From Pseudomonas anuradhapurensis (GTDB taxonomy: Bacteria > Pseudomonadota > Gammaproteobacteria > Pseudomonadales > Pseudomonadaceae): a DNA stretch of 64,000 nucleotides. Numbering within the stretch: the first letter of the stretch is position 1; every line of letters starts with the position of its first letter. The DNA is taken from NCBI RefSeq assembly GCF_014269225.2, contig NZ_CP077097.1, positions 3,173,001 to 3,237,000 on the forward strand. The letters run 5' to 3'. Below the pieces are notes generated by a model, which had not been told where the DNA came from, did not search any database, and saw nothing but the letters and a program-made list of their open reading frames with translations. Below are positions 8,811 through 17,659 of this stretch, piece by piece. Made by a program: the position numbers and the translations under genes.

Positions 8811-9548
8811 ATGCACGGCATTGAACAAAAAGTCATCGTGATCACCGGCGCCAGCAGTGGTATCGGCGAAGCAACCGCACGCTTGCTTGCCAGCAAAGGC
8901 GCGCGTGTGGTGCTGGGTGCCCGCCGCACCGATCGCCTGGAAGCACTGGCCAGGGAGATTCGTTCAGCAGGCGGCATTGCTGATGTCCTGGCGCTGGATG
9001 TCACCCGCCTGGATGACATGCAATCGTTCATCGACTTCGCCGTCGAACTGCATGGCCGCGTCGATGTGCTGATCAACAACGCCGGCGTCATGCCGCTTTC
9101 CAAGCTCGAAGCGCTCAAGGTCGAGGAGTGGAACCGGATGATCGATGTCAACATTCGCGGCGTACTGCACGGCATTGCCGCAACGCTGCCGCTCATGCAA
9201 CAACAGCGTGACGGGCAGATCATCAACATTGCCTCGATCGGTGCCTACGCCGTGAGCCCTACCGCTGCGGTGTACTGCGCCACCAAATATGCCGTACGGG
9301 CTATTTCCGAAGGCTTGCGCCAGGAGGTGGGCGGTGACATCCGGGTCACCGTCATTGCCCCGGGCGTCACCGAGTCCGAACTGGCCGACAGCATTTCCGA
9401 TGAGGGCGGGCGTGCCGAGATGCGCGAGTTCCGCAAGATCGCGATTCCAGCCTCAGCCATTGCCCGGGCGATCGCCTACGCCGTAGAACAGCCTGCGGAT
9501 GTCGATGTCAGCGAACTGATCGTGCGCCCAACCGCAAGTCCATTCTGA
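8811..9548 (+). CDS. SDR family oxidoreductase
   Basis: 245 residues, a classical short-chain dehydrogenase: cofactor motif 'TGASSGIGEATARLL' at the N-terminus, 'NNAGVMPLSK', catalytic Ser in 'INIASIGAYA' and the Tyr-x-x-x-Lys in 'VYCATKYAVRA'. The Arg after 'GAR' (GARRTDRL) suggests NADP(H). AGGAG at about 8800 serves the start. It is probably transcribed with the Atu4866-like gene 27 bp downstream. The substrate is unknown. Confidence 0.9.
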   Translation: MHGIEQKVIVITGASSGIGEATARLLASKGARVVLGARRTDRLEALAREIRSAGGIADVLALDVTRLDDMQSFIDFAVELHGRVDVLINNAGVMPLSKLEALKVEEWNRMIDVNIRGVLHGIAATLPLMQQQRDGQIINIASIGAYAVSPTAAVYCATKYAVRAISEGLRQEVGGDIRVTVIAPGVTESELADSISDEGGRAEMREFRKIAIPASAIARAIAYAVEQPADVDVSELIVRPTASPF

Positions 9549-9575
9549 ATGCCCTGCCGACAGCGAGGAAAAGCC

Positions 9576-9830
9576 ATGGCTGAACCATTTGGAGATCAGG
9601 ACAAATACGTTGGCATGTGGGTGACGGCTGATGGCCATATTCGCCATGAACTATTGCCTGGCGGCCGCTACGACGAAGCCCGCGGAAGGCAACAAAGCGC
9701 CTATCAAGGTCGTTATTGGCTGGAGGGTGACCACATCGAGTATGTGGATGACACCGGGTTCACTGCTGACGGGGAGTTTCGCAGCAACGTGTTGTATCAC
9801 GCGGGGATGATCCTTTATCCCGAGCGTTGA
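9576..9830 (+). CDS. Atu4866-like small protein
   Basis: 84 residues from 'MAEPFGDQDKYVGMWVTADG'; an upstream in-frame ATG at 9549 directly abuts the SDR stop but has no better ribosome-binding site, while GAGGAAAAGCC precedes 9576. The motif series 'YVGMWVTADGHIRHELLPGGRYDEARG' and 'YQGRYWLEGDHIEYVDDTGF' matches the Atu4866 family of small beta proteins, which lie beside SDR genes in many proteobacteria. No biochemical role is known to me. Confidence 0.82.
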   Translation: MAEPFGDQDKYVGMWVTADGHIRHELLPGGRYDEARGRQQSAYQGRYWLEGDHIEYVDDTGFTADGEFRSNVLYHAGMILYPER

Positions 9831-9837
9831 AGCGCAG

Positions 9838-9866
9838 GCCGGAATGGAGACATTCCGGCTTTTTTT
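9838..9866 (+). terminator. Rho-independent terminator
   Basis: A 9-bp stem gccggaatg / cattccggc with a gaga loop is followed by seven T residues, directly after the Atu4866-like gene. Confidence 0.93.
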
Positions 9867-9926
9867 ATCGGCGTCGCTAAACTGGCGTTTTCCAGGCGAC
9901 TATCAGCAAGAGAGGCGACGCTACCC

Positions 9927-10826
9927 ATGAACGTCATCGAGCGGACTTCTGCCCATGGTCTGGAGGCCTATATCCGTGGGCAGCGGCTTGCCGCCTCGGA
10001 TGTCCTGGCCGATCGCGACATGCTGGTGCAGATCTTCAACCGTGAGCGCGAACAACGTAGCTTCATCGTCCCCGCAGTTGCCGAGCCCCTGCTGGTATGG
10101 ATCATCTCTGGAGACGCTACCGTGGTGGAACGCGAGCTTGGCGGCGAGTGGCAAAGCAGCCGGGTGGCCAGGGGTGATTTCTTCCTGACGACCTCGGCAC
10201 AACCTTACGAAATGCGCTGGAAAGTGGACGGCACAGCACCCTTCGAAGTGATGCACATCTACCTCGGCATTCCGCTGCTGGAGAAAGCCATTCACGAGGT
10301 GTTGGGCGGCGTTGTGCAAGCGCTTCGCCTGCGTGAAGTCTCGGGCGGGCGTGACGATGAGTTGTCCGTTCTGCTGCAACAAGTGCAGCGGGAACTGACC
10401 GGGCAACGGCCCAGCCCGCTTTATCTTCAGGGGCTGGCCCAGTGCCTTGCCATTCACCTTGCGCGCAACTACCTGGACGACTCAGCGGACGATATCGTGC
10501 GCCGCAATGCCCTCCCCGCTTACAAGCTACGCCGCGTGTTGTCGGCAATGGAAGCCAACCTGGCCGGGGAATTCCAGCTCGGGCAGCTGGCCGAGATTGC
10601 CGGGATGAGCGAGTACCACTTCAGCCGGCTGTTCAAGAAGGCTGCGGGCTACTCGCCTTCCCAGTTCTTTATCCGGCTGAGGATGGCAAGGGCGCGGCAA
10701 CTGCTTGTGGAAACGGACCGGAGCGTCATTGATATAGGGCTTGAGGTTGGCTACAGCAGCCCCAGCCATTTTTCCCAGGTGTTCAAACGAGAGGTTGGCG
10801 TTACGCCCACTCAATACCGCAAGTAG
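9927..10826 (+). CDS. AraC family transcriptional regulator (cupin-6 type)
   Basis: 299 residues. The N-terminal half is a cupin-like sensor ('LLVWIISGDATVVERELGG'). The C-terminal AraC domain (about 200-299) carries 'QLAEIAGMSEYHFSRLFKKA' and 'GLEVGYSSPSHFSQVFKREV'. It lies just downstream of the SDR/Atu4866 operon and is the most likely ligand for the direct repeat at 8691-8728. It converges with the SDR gene at 10864. Confidence 0.88.
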   Translation: MNVIERTSAHGLEAYIRGQRLAASDVLADRDMLVQIFNREREQRSFIVPAVAEPLLVWIISGDATVVERELGGEWQSSRVARGDFFLTTSAQPYEMRWKVDGTAPFEVMHIYLGIPLLEKAIHEVLGGVVQALRLREVSGGRDDELSVLLQQVQRELTGQRPSPLYLQGLAQCLAIHLARNYLDDSADDIVRRNALPAYKLRRVLSAMEANLAGEFQLGQLAEIAGMSEYHFSRLFKKAAGYSPSQFFIRLRMARARQLLVETDRSVIDIGLEVGYSSPSHFSQVFKREVGVTPTQYRK

Positions 10827-10863
10827 CGAGTGGGGCAACGCCATCCACAGGTTCCGGCGAGCA

Positions 10864-11625
10864 TCACCCCACTGCGACGCTCATGCCGCCGTCGGCCATG
10901 ACCACCGAACCGACAATGAAGCTGGCGCGCTCCGATGCCAGGAAGGCGACGATTTCGGCGATTTCCTGCGGTGCTGCCGCCCGGCCGATAGGCGCAGACT
11001 TGCCGTGCTCCTGCAAGAAGCCGCGACCATCCTCCATGAAATGGTTCAAGAGGTTGGTCACCACGTCACCGACGCCAATGGCGTTGACCCGGATGCCATG
11101 TTCAATCGCCTCCAGCGCCTGGGTACGGGTCAATTGCGCCAGTGCGCCCTTGGACGCGGTGTAGGCCGCGATACCGGGGAAGGCGAAATAGGAGGCGTAG
11201 GAGGCAATATTCACGATCGCCCCGCTCTTGTTCTTGATCATTTCCTTCATCGCTTCCCGGGAATGCAGGAACGCCCCCGTCACGTTGGTTTGCATCTGCC
11301 ATTCCCAGTCTTCGCGGGTCATCTCGAGCAGCGGTTTGTACAGAATGCGACCGGCGTTGTTGACCAGCACGTCCAGCTTGCCAAAGTGCTCGACCGCAAG
11401 CGCCACTGCCTGCTCGGCAGCACCGTCGACCGTGATGTCAGCAACAAACGGAACAAGGCCAGCACGCTCGAGTGCGTTGACTGCGGGGTCGATGTCCTCG
11501 GCGATCACCTTCGCACCGCGAGCGTGAAGGAGTTCGGCGGTGGCCTTGCCGATGCCGCTGGCCGCGCCGGTGACCAGCACGACTTTGCCTGCCACTTCGT
11601 TTGGGGTTGGGGTGAAGTCGGTCAT
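10864..11625 (-). CDS. SDR family NAD(P)-dependent oxidoreductase
   Basis: 253 residues with 'TGAASGIGKATAELL', an acidic residue at the end of beta-2 ('VIAEDIDPAV', favouring NAD), 'NNAGRILYKP', Ser in 'VNIASYASYFAFPG' and 'YTASKGALAQLT' with the catalytic Tyr and Lys. The product ends in 'SFIVGSVVMADGGMSVAVG', the conserved C-terminus of classical SDRs. The LysR gene at 11775 is upstream on the same strand, so the LysR protein may control this gene as well as the divergent one. Confidence 0.9.
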   Translation of the reverse strand: MTDFTPTPNEVAGKVVLVTGAASGIGKATAELLHARGAKVIAEDIDPAVNALERAGLVPFVADITVDGAAEQAVALAVEHFGKLDVLVNNAGRILYKPLLEMTREDWEWQMQTNVTGAFLHSREAMKEMIKNKSGAIVNIASYASYFAFPGIAAYTASKGALAQLTRTQALEAIEHGIRVNAIGVGDVVTNLLNHFMEDGRGFLQEHGKSAPIGRAAAPQEIAEIVAFLASERASFIVGSVVMADGGMSVAVG

Positions 11626-11774
11626 TTTCTCGTCTCCAAGTCAGGAATGGGTTGTCGCTTTCGACGGTGCCAATTTCTTCCTTTTCGACGTAGGCCGCCC
11701 TGGCGACCTTGCTCTGGCTGTCGGAGTTTTGCTTGTTTCGACCTGGGAGGTCTGGTTCCACTCAGGTGGACACT

Positions 11775-12680
11775 TCAGAGTTCGCCAGCTTGCTGGCTGA
11801 AGCGCTCGATGAGCCACCGCCCCGCCGGCCCAGGCGGTGAGTCAGTGCGGTAAATAGCATCAAATGCGTAAGCGCCGCCTTTGCAATCAGGCAGATCGAG
11901 TTCGACCAGGTGCCCTGCATCGAGGTCCGCTTGCACCATGGCGACCGGCATATTGCCCCAGCCGATGCCTTCCTTGAGCAACATGTGCTTCGCGCCCAGG
12001 TCCGCGAGCCGCCACGTGTGCGGGCTCACCACGGCAAAATCTCGGTCGCCGGTCAGCGCTGATCGGTCTGATAGCACCAGCTGAACGAAATTTCGCGCCG
12101 CACCCGGTTCATTGCCGCCGCCGCTGGCGAGTGGGTGCGCGGGGGCAGCGACGGGTACCAACTGCACGCTACCCACGCCGACACGCTCAAGGCCATCACG
12201 CCCGATGTCCAGCGGGCCGCTGATCCCGATCGCAGCTTGCTTTTCGATAACCCGCTGAGTGACCGCACCCAGTGCTTCCATGTGAAGGTGCAAGGTCACC
12301 GTTGGAAATACCTGGCTGAAGGTCTTGAGCGCATCTACCACCCGCTCTGCAGGTAACATCACGTCTAGCGCAAGGTGAACTTCTGCTTCAAGCCCATGCA
12401 ATAGCCCGGACACCTTCGAGCGCAGCCCGTTAACGCCGTTGATGATCGTTCGTGCTTCGGCAAGCACGGTTCGTCCAGCCTCAGTCAGCTGTGGCTTGCG
12501 TGTGGTGTTGCGGTCAAAAAGCGATACGCCAAGCTGCATCTCCAGGTTTGAAATGGCATAGCTCACTACCGAAGTAGCGCGGTGCAGTGTTCTTGCCGCA
12601 CCGGCGAAGCTTCCCACCTCTACAACCGTCAGGAACACTTTCAACTGGTCCAGGGTCGGGGTGCCAGGGTCCGAAATCAT
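11775..12680 (-). CDS. LysR family transcriptional regulator
   Basis: 301 residues from 'MISDPGTPTLDQLKVFLTVV'; earlier in-frame ATGs at 12698 and 12713 would add up to 11 residues. HTH: 'GSFAGAARTLHRATSVVSYA'. The effector domain lies at about 95-295. The gene is divergent from the metY-type gene, with 238 bp between the starts, and upstream of the SDR gene on its own strand. Confidence 0.87.
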   Translation of the reverse strand: MISDPGTPTLDQLKVFLTVVEVGSFAGAARTLHRATSVVSYAISNLEMQLGVSLFDRNTTRKPQLTEAGRTVLAEARTIINGVNGLRSKVSGLLHGLEAEVHLALDVMLPAERVVDALKTFSQVFPTVTLHLHMEALGAVTQRVIEKQAAIGISGPLDIGRDGLERVGVGSVQLVPVAAPAHPLASGGGNEPGAARNFVQLVLSDRSALTGDRDFAVVSPHTWRLADLGAKHMLLKEGIGWGNMPVAMVQADLDAGHLVELDLPDCKGGAYAFDAIYRTDSPPGPAGRWLIERFSQQAGEL

Positions 12681-12738
12681 TTTCACCCGCTCGAGCATGT
12701 TGGATTGCAGCATCCTATTTGCGGCTCAACCCTATGTC

Positions 12739-12763
12739 GATAACGTGGTGATCGCCAGTTATC
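12739..12763. promoter_or_regulatory. Dyad in the LysR/metY divergent region
   Basis: GATAAC (12739-12744) and GTTATC (12758-12763) form a 6-bp inverted repeat with a 13-bp spacer, in the range of LysR recognition sites. It lies 59 bp upstream of the LysR start. This is inference from position only. Confidence 0.35.
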
Positions 12764-12918
12764 AGCAAATCGCTGGCACCGGGGGGGTGATCTGCCGTCC
12801 ACGGGCTCTATCAGCCACTATCGGGCCCAGCGTCATGACATCTAGCCACTCACCCTTGACCCACGCCCTCCGCGCGCCACATGCTCGGCCACTCCACCCA
12901 CGCTCAAGGAACGATTGC

Positions 12919-14196
12919 ATGAAGCTGGAAACCCTCGCCATCCACGCAGGCTTCAGCCATGACCCGGCCACCCGGGCCGTGGCCGTGCCGATCTACCAGA
13001 CCACCTCGTTCGCCTTCGACGACACCCAGCACGGCGCCGACCTGTTCGACCTGAAGGTCGCCGGCAACATCTACTCGCGCATCATGAACCCTACTAACGA
13101 CGTGCTCGAACAGCGCATGGCGGCGCTGGAGGGCGGGGTCGGTGCGCTGGCGGTGGCCTCGGGCATGGCGGCCATCACCTACGCCATCCAGACCGTCGCC
13201 GAAGCGGGCGACAACATCGTCTCGGTGGCCAAGCTGTACGGCGGCACCTACAACCTGCTGGCGCACACCCTGCCGCGCATGGGCATCCACACCCGCTTTG
13301 CCGCGCATGACGACATCGCTGCCCTGGAAGCCCTGATCGACGAGCGCACCAAGGCGGTGTTCTGCGAGTCCATCGGCAACCCCGCCGGCAATATCGTCGA
13401 CATCGCCGCGCTGGCCGAAGCCGCCCACCGCCATGGCGTGCCGCTGATCGTCGACAACACCGTGGCCACCCCGGTACTGTGCCGGCCGTTCGAGCATGGC
13501 GCGGACATTGTCGTGCACTCGCTGACCAAGTACATCGGCGGCCACGGCACCAGCATCGGCGGCATCGTCATCGACTCCGGCAGGTTCCCCTGGGCCGAGC
13601 ACAAGGCGCGCTTTGCCCTGCTCAACACCCCCGACCCGTCCTACCACGGCGTCACCTACACTGAAGCCTTCGGCCCGGCCGCGTTCATTGGCCGCTGCCG
13701 CGTGGTGCCGCTGCGCAATACCGGCGCCGCGCTGTCGCCGTTCAACGCCTTCCTGATCCTGCAAGGCCTGGAAACCCTGGCCCTGCGCATGGAACGCCAC
13801 ACCGAGAACGCGCTCAAGGTCGCCCGCTACCTGCAAGCCCACGAGCAGGTCGCCTGGGTGAAGTACGCCGGCCTGCCCGACCACCCCGAGCATGCCCTGG
13901 CGCAGCGCTACACCGGCGGCAAGCCGGCGGCGATCCTGTCATTCGGCATCAAGGGCGGCCAGGCGGCCGGGGCGCGCTTCATCGATGCGCTGCAACTGGT
14001 GGTGCGCCTGGTGAACATCGGCGATGCCAAGTCACTGGCCTGCCACCCCGCCTCCACCACCCACCGCCAGCTCAACGACGAAGAGCTGGAAAAGGCCGGC
14101 GTGCCGCGCGACATGGTGCGCCTGTCGATCGGCATCGAGCACAGCGACGACATCATCGCCGACCTGGCCCAGGCCCTCGAGGCCAGCCGCGGCTGA
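12919..14196 (+). CDS. metY: O-acetylhomoserine sulfhydrylase / PLP-dependent Cys-Met metabolism enzyme
   Basis: 425 residues. The N-terminus 'MKLETLAIHAGFSHDPATRA' and the substrate loop 'SRIMNPTNDVLEQR' are those of O-acetylhomoserine aminocarboxypropyltransferase. The PLP lysine is K204 in 'VVHSLTKYIGGHG'; 'CHPASTTHRQL' is the C-terminal sulfhydrylase/gamma-synthase signature. It would make homocysteine from O-acetylhomoserine and sulfide in the cytosol. The long open frame to 12661 is ignored because homology begins at 12919. The next gene downstream starts 65 bp later and may be in the same transcript. Confidence 0.9.
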   Translation: MKLETLAIHAGFSHDPATRAVAVPIYQTTSFAFDDTQHGADLFDLKVAGNIYSRIMNPTNDVLEQRMAALEGGVGALAVASGMAAITYAIQTVAEAGDNIVSVAKLYGGTYNLLAHTLPRMGIHTRFAAHDDIAALEALIDERTKAVFCESIGNPAGNIVDIAALAEAAHRHGVPLIVDNTVATPVLCRPFEHGADIVVHSLTKYIGGHGTSIGGIVIDSGRFPWAEHKARFALLNTPDPSYHGVTYTEAFGPAAFIGRCRVVPLRNTGAALSPFNAFLILQGLETLALRMERHTENALKVARYLQAHEQVAWVKYAGLPDHPEHALAQRYTGGKPAAILSFGIKGGQAAGARFIDALQLVVRLVNIGDAKSLACHPASTTHRQLNDEELEKAGVPRDMVRLSIGIEHSDDIIADLAQALEASRG

Positions 14197-14260
14197 CCCT
14201 TCCGCGCCCCACCCAATGCCGACGGCGGGCGCACCTCGTGCAAAAGCGGATTCCCTTGCA

Positions 14261-15025
14261 ATGACCCTGTTCTACCTGAAACTCATGGTGACCCCGCTGC
14301 TGATGTGGGCCATTTCCCTCGCCTCGCGGCGCTGGGGTGGCCTGCTGGGCGGGCTGTTGTCCGGCCTGCCGGTTACCTCGGCGCTGGTAATGACCTTCCT
14401 GTGCCTGGAACAAGGCACCGCCTTCGCCCTGGGCGCAGTACCCGGCGCGCTGGGCGGCCTGGCCGCAGTGCAGGCCACCTACACGTTCTACCTGTTCGCC
14501 ACGCGCAGGCTCGGCATTGCCCCGGCCGTGTTGCTGGCAATCCTGGTCTACGGCCTGGCTGCCTACGCGTTTACCCACTGGGGCAGCCTGTACCTGTCGA
14601 TTGGCGTGGCGCTGCTGCTGATCGGCGTATTGATACGCGCCAGCGGCCGCGAGCCGAAACCGGACACCCTGGCCCGCCCCCGCCATCGCTATTGGGAGAT
14701 CCCCCTGCGCATGGTGTCGGCAACCGCGCTGCTGATGCTCACCACCAGGTTGGCCAGCTGGCTGGGGCCGGCGACCAGCGGGATGCTGGCGCCGATCCCG
14801 GTCATTGCCTGGCCGCTGGTGGTGTTCGCCCACGTGCAGCATGGCCGCGCCGGGATGGCGGCGATGGTGCGCGGCAATGCGATTGGTGCGGTGGGCGTGA
14901 TTGCGTTTTATCTGGTAATGGCAGGATTGCTCGATGCCTGGGGCGTTGCCATTGCCATCAGCCTGGCCATGGTTTGTGCCGTGGGGCTGACCGTTGGGTT
15001 GGCGGGCGTTTTGCGGCGAGGATGA
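14261..15025 (+). CDS. Predicted integral membrane protein, 254 aa
   Basis: Starting at 'MTLFYLKLMVTPLLMW', the protein has about seven or eight hydrophobic segments; charged residues cluster in one central loop ('RASGREPKPDTLARPRHRYW'). The glycine-rich 'RRWGGLLGGLLSGLPVTSAL' near the N-terminus recurs in uncharacterised membrane proteins of pseudomonads. An alternative ATG at 14216 would add 15 non-hydrophobic residues. I do not recognise a transporter family. Possibly co-transcribed with metY. Confidence 0.75.
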   Translation: MTLFYLKLMVTPLLMWAISLASRRWGGLLGGLLSGLPVTSALVMTFLCLEQGTAFALGAVPGALGGLAAVQATYTFYLFATRRLGIAPAVLLAILVYGLAAYAFTHWGSLYLSIGVALLLIGVLIRASGREPKPDTLARPRHRYWEIPLRMVSATALLMLTTRLASWLGPATSGMLAPIPVIAWPLVVFAHVQHGRAGMAAMVRGNAIGAVGVIAFYLVMAGLLDAWGVAIAISLAMVCAVGLTVGLAGVLRRG

Positions 15026-15080
15026 CATGTCGGGCCGCCCTGTCGCGTTGAAACTGAATGCGCGCGCGCTCCGCTTACCC

Positions 15081-15165
15081 TGTAGGAACGGCTTTAGCCG
15101 CGAAAAGTCCAATGCGGTGCATGGCGCCGGCTGCGCCGGTGTTCGCGGCTAAAGCCGCTCCTACA
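15081..15165. repeat. Paired REP palindrome
   Basis: 'tgtaggaacggctttagccgcga' and its near-exact inverted copy flank a short central stem. The right edge touches the stop codon of the acidic protein at 15161-15346 and could act as its transcript end. Confidence 0.85.
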
Positions 15166-15346
15166 CGCTCTGCCTGTCATCATCAGCCAGGCCATCATCC
15201 GCCTGGCCATCGCCGCCCTCCTCTTCGTTCATGAGCGGGTCGTCATCAGGGTCGGGGATGGTCGGCCGATCGGGGTCAACTGCCGGGTCGGGTGAAGTGG
15301 GCAAGTCAGGGTTGGTACCGCCTTGTGCACTCGGATCGGGGTTCAT
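15161..15346 (-). CDS. Small acidic Pro/Asp-rich protein, 61 aa
   Basis: The product begins 'MNPDPSAQGGTNPDLPTSPD' and continues with PDP/DPD motifs and an Asp/Glu-rich tail; it has almost no hydrophobic residues, so it is probably disordered. Similar short proteins recur in pseudomonads with no known role to my knowledge. The frame is open far upstream, but the composition changes at this methionine. It lies 49 bp downstream of a second acidic small gene on the same strand. Confidence 0.65.
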   Translation of the reverse strand: MNPDPSAQGGTNPDLPTSPDPAVDPDRPTIPDPDDDPLMNEEEGGDGQADDGLADDDRQSV

Positions 15347-15395
15347 CGCTGCATACCTCTCAAGAAAACTGTGTGAACCATCTTCGGGCCACCCA

Positions 15396-15695
15396 TCAAC
15401 GCGATTGCGGATGCTCGGCAGAAACCGAATTGTTGGCTTCCACATCCTGCATTTCTTCCTCGACTGGGCCCTCGTCATCCGCAGATAACGGGACTTCCCC
15501 GTCACCGCTGCCGGCCTGCTCGTCTTGGGTCCTTGCGCTGCCATTGTCCCGATCCAGCTGCCCGTCCTGGTCCGAGCCGGGGTTGCCTGGCGGCGGGTCC
15601 CAATCGACGGGGCGATTTTTGGACCAGGCCTCGCCGACGCCGGTCTCGGGTGCGGTTGGTGCAGATGCCTCGGGGCCGTTCTGGTCGATTGCCAT
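15396..15695 (-). CDS. Small acidic, probably disordered protein, 99 aa
   Basis: Starting at 'MAIDQNGPEASAPTAPETGV', the product is rich in D, E, G, P, Q and N, with no predicted fold, signal peptide or membrane segment. An upstream ATG at 15719 would add 8 residues; AGGAGAA directly before 15695 supports the shorter form. It pairs with the acidic gene at 15161-15346, likely as a two-gene unit. Confidence 0.65.
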   Translation of the reverse strand: MAIDQNGPEASAPTAPETGVGEAWSKNRPVDWDPPPGNPGSDQDGQLDRDNGSARTQDEQAGSGDGEVPLSADDEGPVEEEMQDVEANNSVSAEHPQSR

Positions 15696-15875
15696 GAGCG
15701 TTCTCCTGGTTTGGCGCAACGAAGGCGCACTTACAGGTGTGAGGGAGCGCTGCTTGCGGGAGTGCCTGGGGTTCGACCGGTGGCGCGAAAAGCCGGGGTA
15801 CTGGGTGTGCGGGGCATGTTGGCGGATGACTCGCCCGCCAGGCCGAGCCTGGCGGGGGCAGCTGATGGGGCTGGG

Positions 15876-17450
15876 TCAGGCCAGCGCCTCGCGGCTGTGC
15901 TGGCCATCGACCAGGCGCTGCAGGCCCAGCGGGTTGGCGTTTTTCAGGGCGTCGGGCAGCAGCGCATCCGGGTAGTCCTGGTAGCACACCGGGCGCAGGA
16001 AGCGGTCGATGGCCAGGGTACCGACCGAGGTCCCACGCGCGTCGGACGTGGCCGGGTACGGCCCGCCATGTACCATCGCATCGCACACTTCCACGCCGGT
16101 CGGGTAGCCATTGACCAACAGTCGCCCGGCCTTACGCTGCAGCACCGGCACCAGCGCGGCGAAGCGCTGGAGGTCTTGCGGCTCGGCAATCAGGGTGGCG
16201 GTCAGTTGCCCATGCAGGGCTTGCACGGCGCGGCGCAGTTCGGCTTCGTCGGCCACTGCGACGGCCACGGTCGCCGGCCCGAAGACCTCTTCCTGGAGCA
16301 AGGCGTCACCGTTCAGCAGCAGGCTCACGTCGGCCTGGAACAGCTGTGCCTGGGCCTGGTCACCCGCCTGTTCGGCACCGGCCAGATGGCGCACGCCCGG
16401 GTGCTGGTGCAAGCGTTGCACGCCTTGGGTATAGCTGCGCAGGGTGCCGGCATTGAGCATGGTCTGCCCGGGCTGGTCGGCCAGTTGCGCGCCAAGCGCG
16501 GTGAGGAAGCTGCTGAACGCTTCGCCAGCGATACCCAGGACCAGCCCGGGGTTGGTGCAGAACTGCCCGCAGCCCAGCACCACCGAGCCGGCCAGCTCCC
16601 TTGCCACCTGCTCGCCCCGGGCCTGCAAGGCCGCCGGCAATACCAGCACCGGGTTTATGCTGCTCATTTCGGCGAACACCGGGATCGGCTGCGGGCGCGC
16701 CGCCGCCAGCTCGCACAGGGCACGGCCGCCTTTGAGCGAGCCGGTAAAGCCCACCGCCTGGATCGCCGGGTGGCGCACCAGCGCTTCGCCGACACCGGCA
16801 CCGTAGATCATGTTGAACACGCCGGCAGGCATGCCGGTGGCGAGCACCGCGCGCTCGATTGCCTCGGCCACTTGCTCGGCGGTGGCCATGTGGCCGCTGT
16901 GCGCCTTGACCACCACCGGGCAGCCGGCGGCCAGCGCTGCGGCGGTGTCACCGCCGGCGGTAGAGAAGGCCAGCGGGAAGTTGCTGGCGCCGAACACCGC
17001 CACCGGGCCGACACCGGTGCGGTACTGGCGCAGGTCCGGGCGTGGCAGCGGCTGGCGCTGTGGCTGGGCGCGGTCGATGCGCGCGCCGAGGAAGTCGCCG
17101 CGGCGCAGCACGTTGGCGAACAGGCGCATCTGGTTGCTGGTGCGCGCCCGTTCACCCTGGATGCGCCCGGCCGGCAGCGCGGTTTCGCGGCACACGGTGG
17201 CGATGAAGGTGTCGTCCAGCGCATCCAGCTGGTCGGCAATGGCATCGAGGAACTGCGCACGGCGCTGCGGCGCCATGCCGTTGAATTCGGCAAACGCCGC
17301 TTCGGCTGCCTGCGCGGCGGCGTCCACTTCTTCCGGGGTGGCCTGGGCAAAGGCCAGCGGCAAGGCTTCGCCGGTACGCGCATCGAGGCTGTGCAGGCGC
17401 ACGCTGCCGGCGGCGCTGCGCTGGCCGCCAATGAAGTTGCTTCCAGACAT
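15876..17450 (-). CDS. Alpha-ketoglutarate semialdehyde dehydrogenase (NADP+)
   Basis: 524 residues from 'MSGSNFIGGQRSAAG', with AGGAG correctly spaced upstream (17456). This is the KGSADH branch of aldehyde dehydrogenases: cofactor motif 'GPVAVFGASNFPLAF', 'VGFTGSLKGG', Glu in 'PVFAEMSSINPV' and the catalytic Cys in 'GCGQFCTNPGLVLG'. It oxidises 2-oxoglutarate semialdehyde to 2-oxoglutarate, the last step of non-phosphorylating pentose or aldarate pathways. Third gene of the minus-strand unit MFS-FAH-KGSADH; a REP pair separates it from the FAH gene. Confidence 0.9.
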   Translation of the reverse strand: MSGSNFIGGQRSAAGSVRLHSLDARTGEALPLAFAQATPEEVDAAAQAAEAAFAEFNGMAPQRRAQFLDAIADQLDALDDTFIATVCRETALPAGRIQGERARTSNQMRLFANVLRRGDFLGARIDRAQPQRQPLPRPDLRQYRTGVGPVAVFGASNFPLAFSTAGGDTAAALAAGCPVVVKAHSGHMATAEQVAEAIERAVLATGMPAGVFNMIYGAGVGEALVRHPAIQAVGFTGSLKGGRALCELAAARPQPIPVFAEMSSINPVLVLPAALQARGEQVARELAGSVVLGCGQFCTNPGLVLGIAGEAFSSFLTALGAQLADQPGQTMLNAGTLRSYTQGVQRLHQHPGVRHLAGAEQAGDQAQAQLFQADVSLLLNGDALLQEEVFGPATVAVAVADEAELRRAVQALHGQLTATLIAEPQDLQRFAALVPVLQRKAGRLLVNGYPTGVEVCDAMVHGGPYPATSDARGTSVGTLAIDRFLRPVCYQDYPDALLPDALKNANPLGLQRLVDGQHSREALA

Positions 17451-17533
17451 GGTTGGCTCCTGTAATGAGGAAAGAAGATTCAACGGTTCATGTCAGCCAT
17501 GGAGTGCACATGCCCCGCCATGTCAGCAGAACC

Positions 17534-17622
17534 CCTGTGGGAGCGGCTTCAGCCGCGAACACCGGCGCAGCCGGTGCCATGCACCGCGCCGGGCCCTTCG
17601 CGGCTAAAGCCGCTCCCACAGG
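17534..17622. repeat. Paired REP palindrome
   Basis: 'cctgtgggagcggcttcagc' at the left is matched by 'gctaaagccgctcccacagg' at the right. It sits inside the operon, between the FAH and KGSADH genes, where such elements can stabilise the upstream message. Confidence 0.88.
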
Positions 17623-17659
17623 TATGCGGGCGAACCTGACACACTGCTCGCCTGACTGC

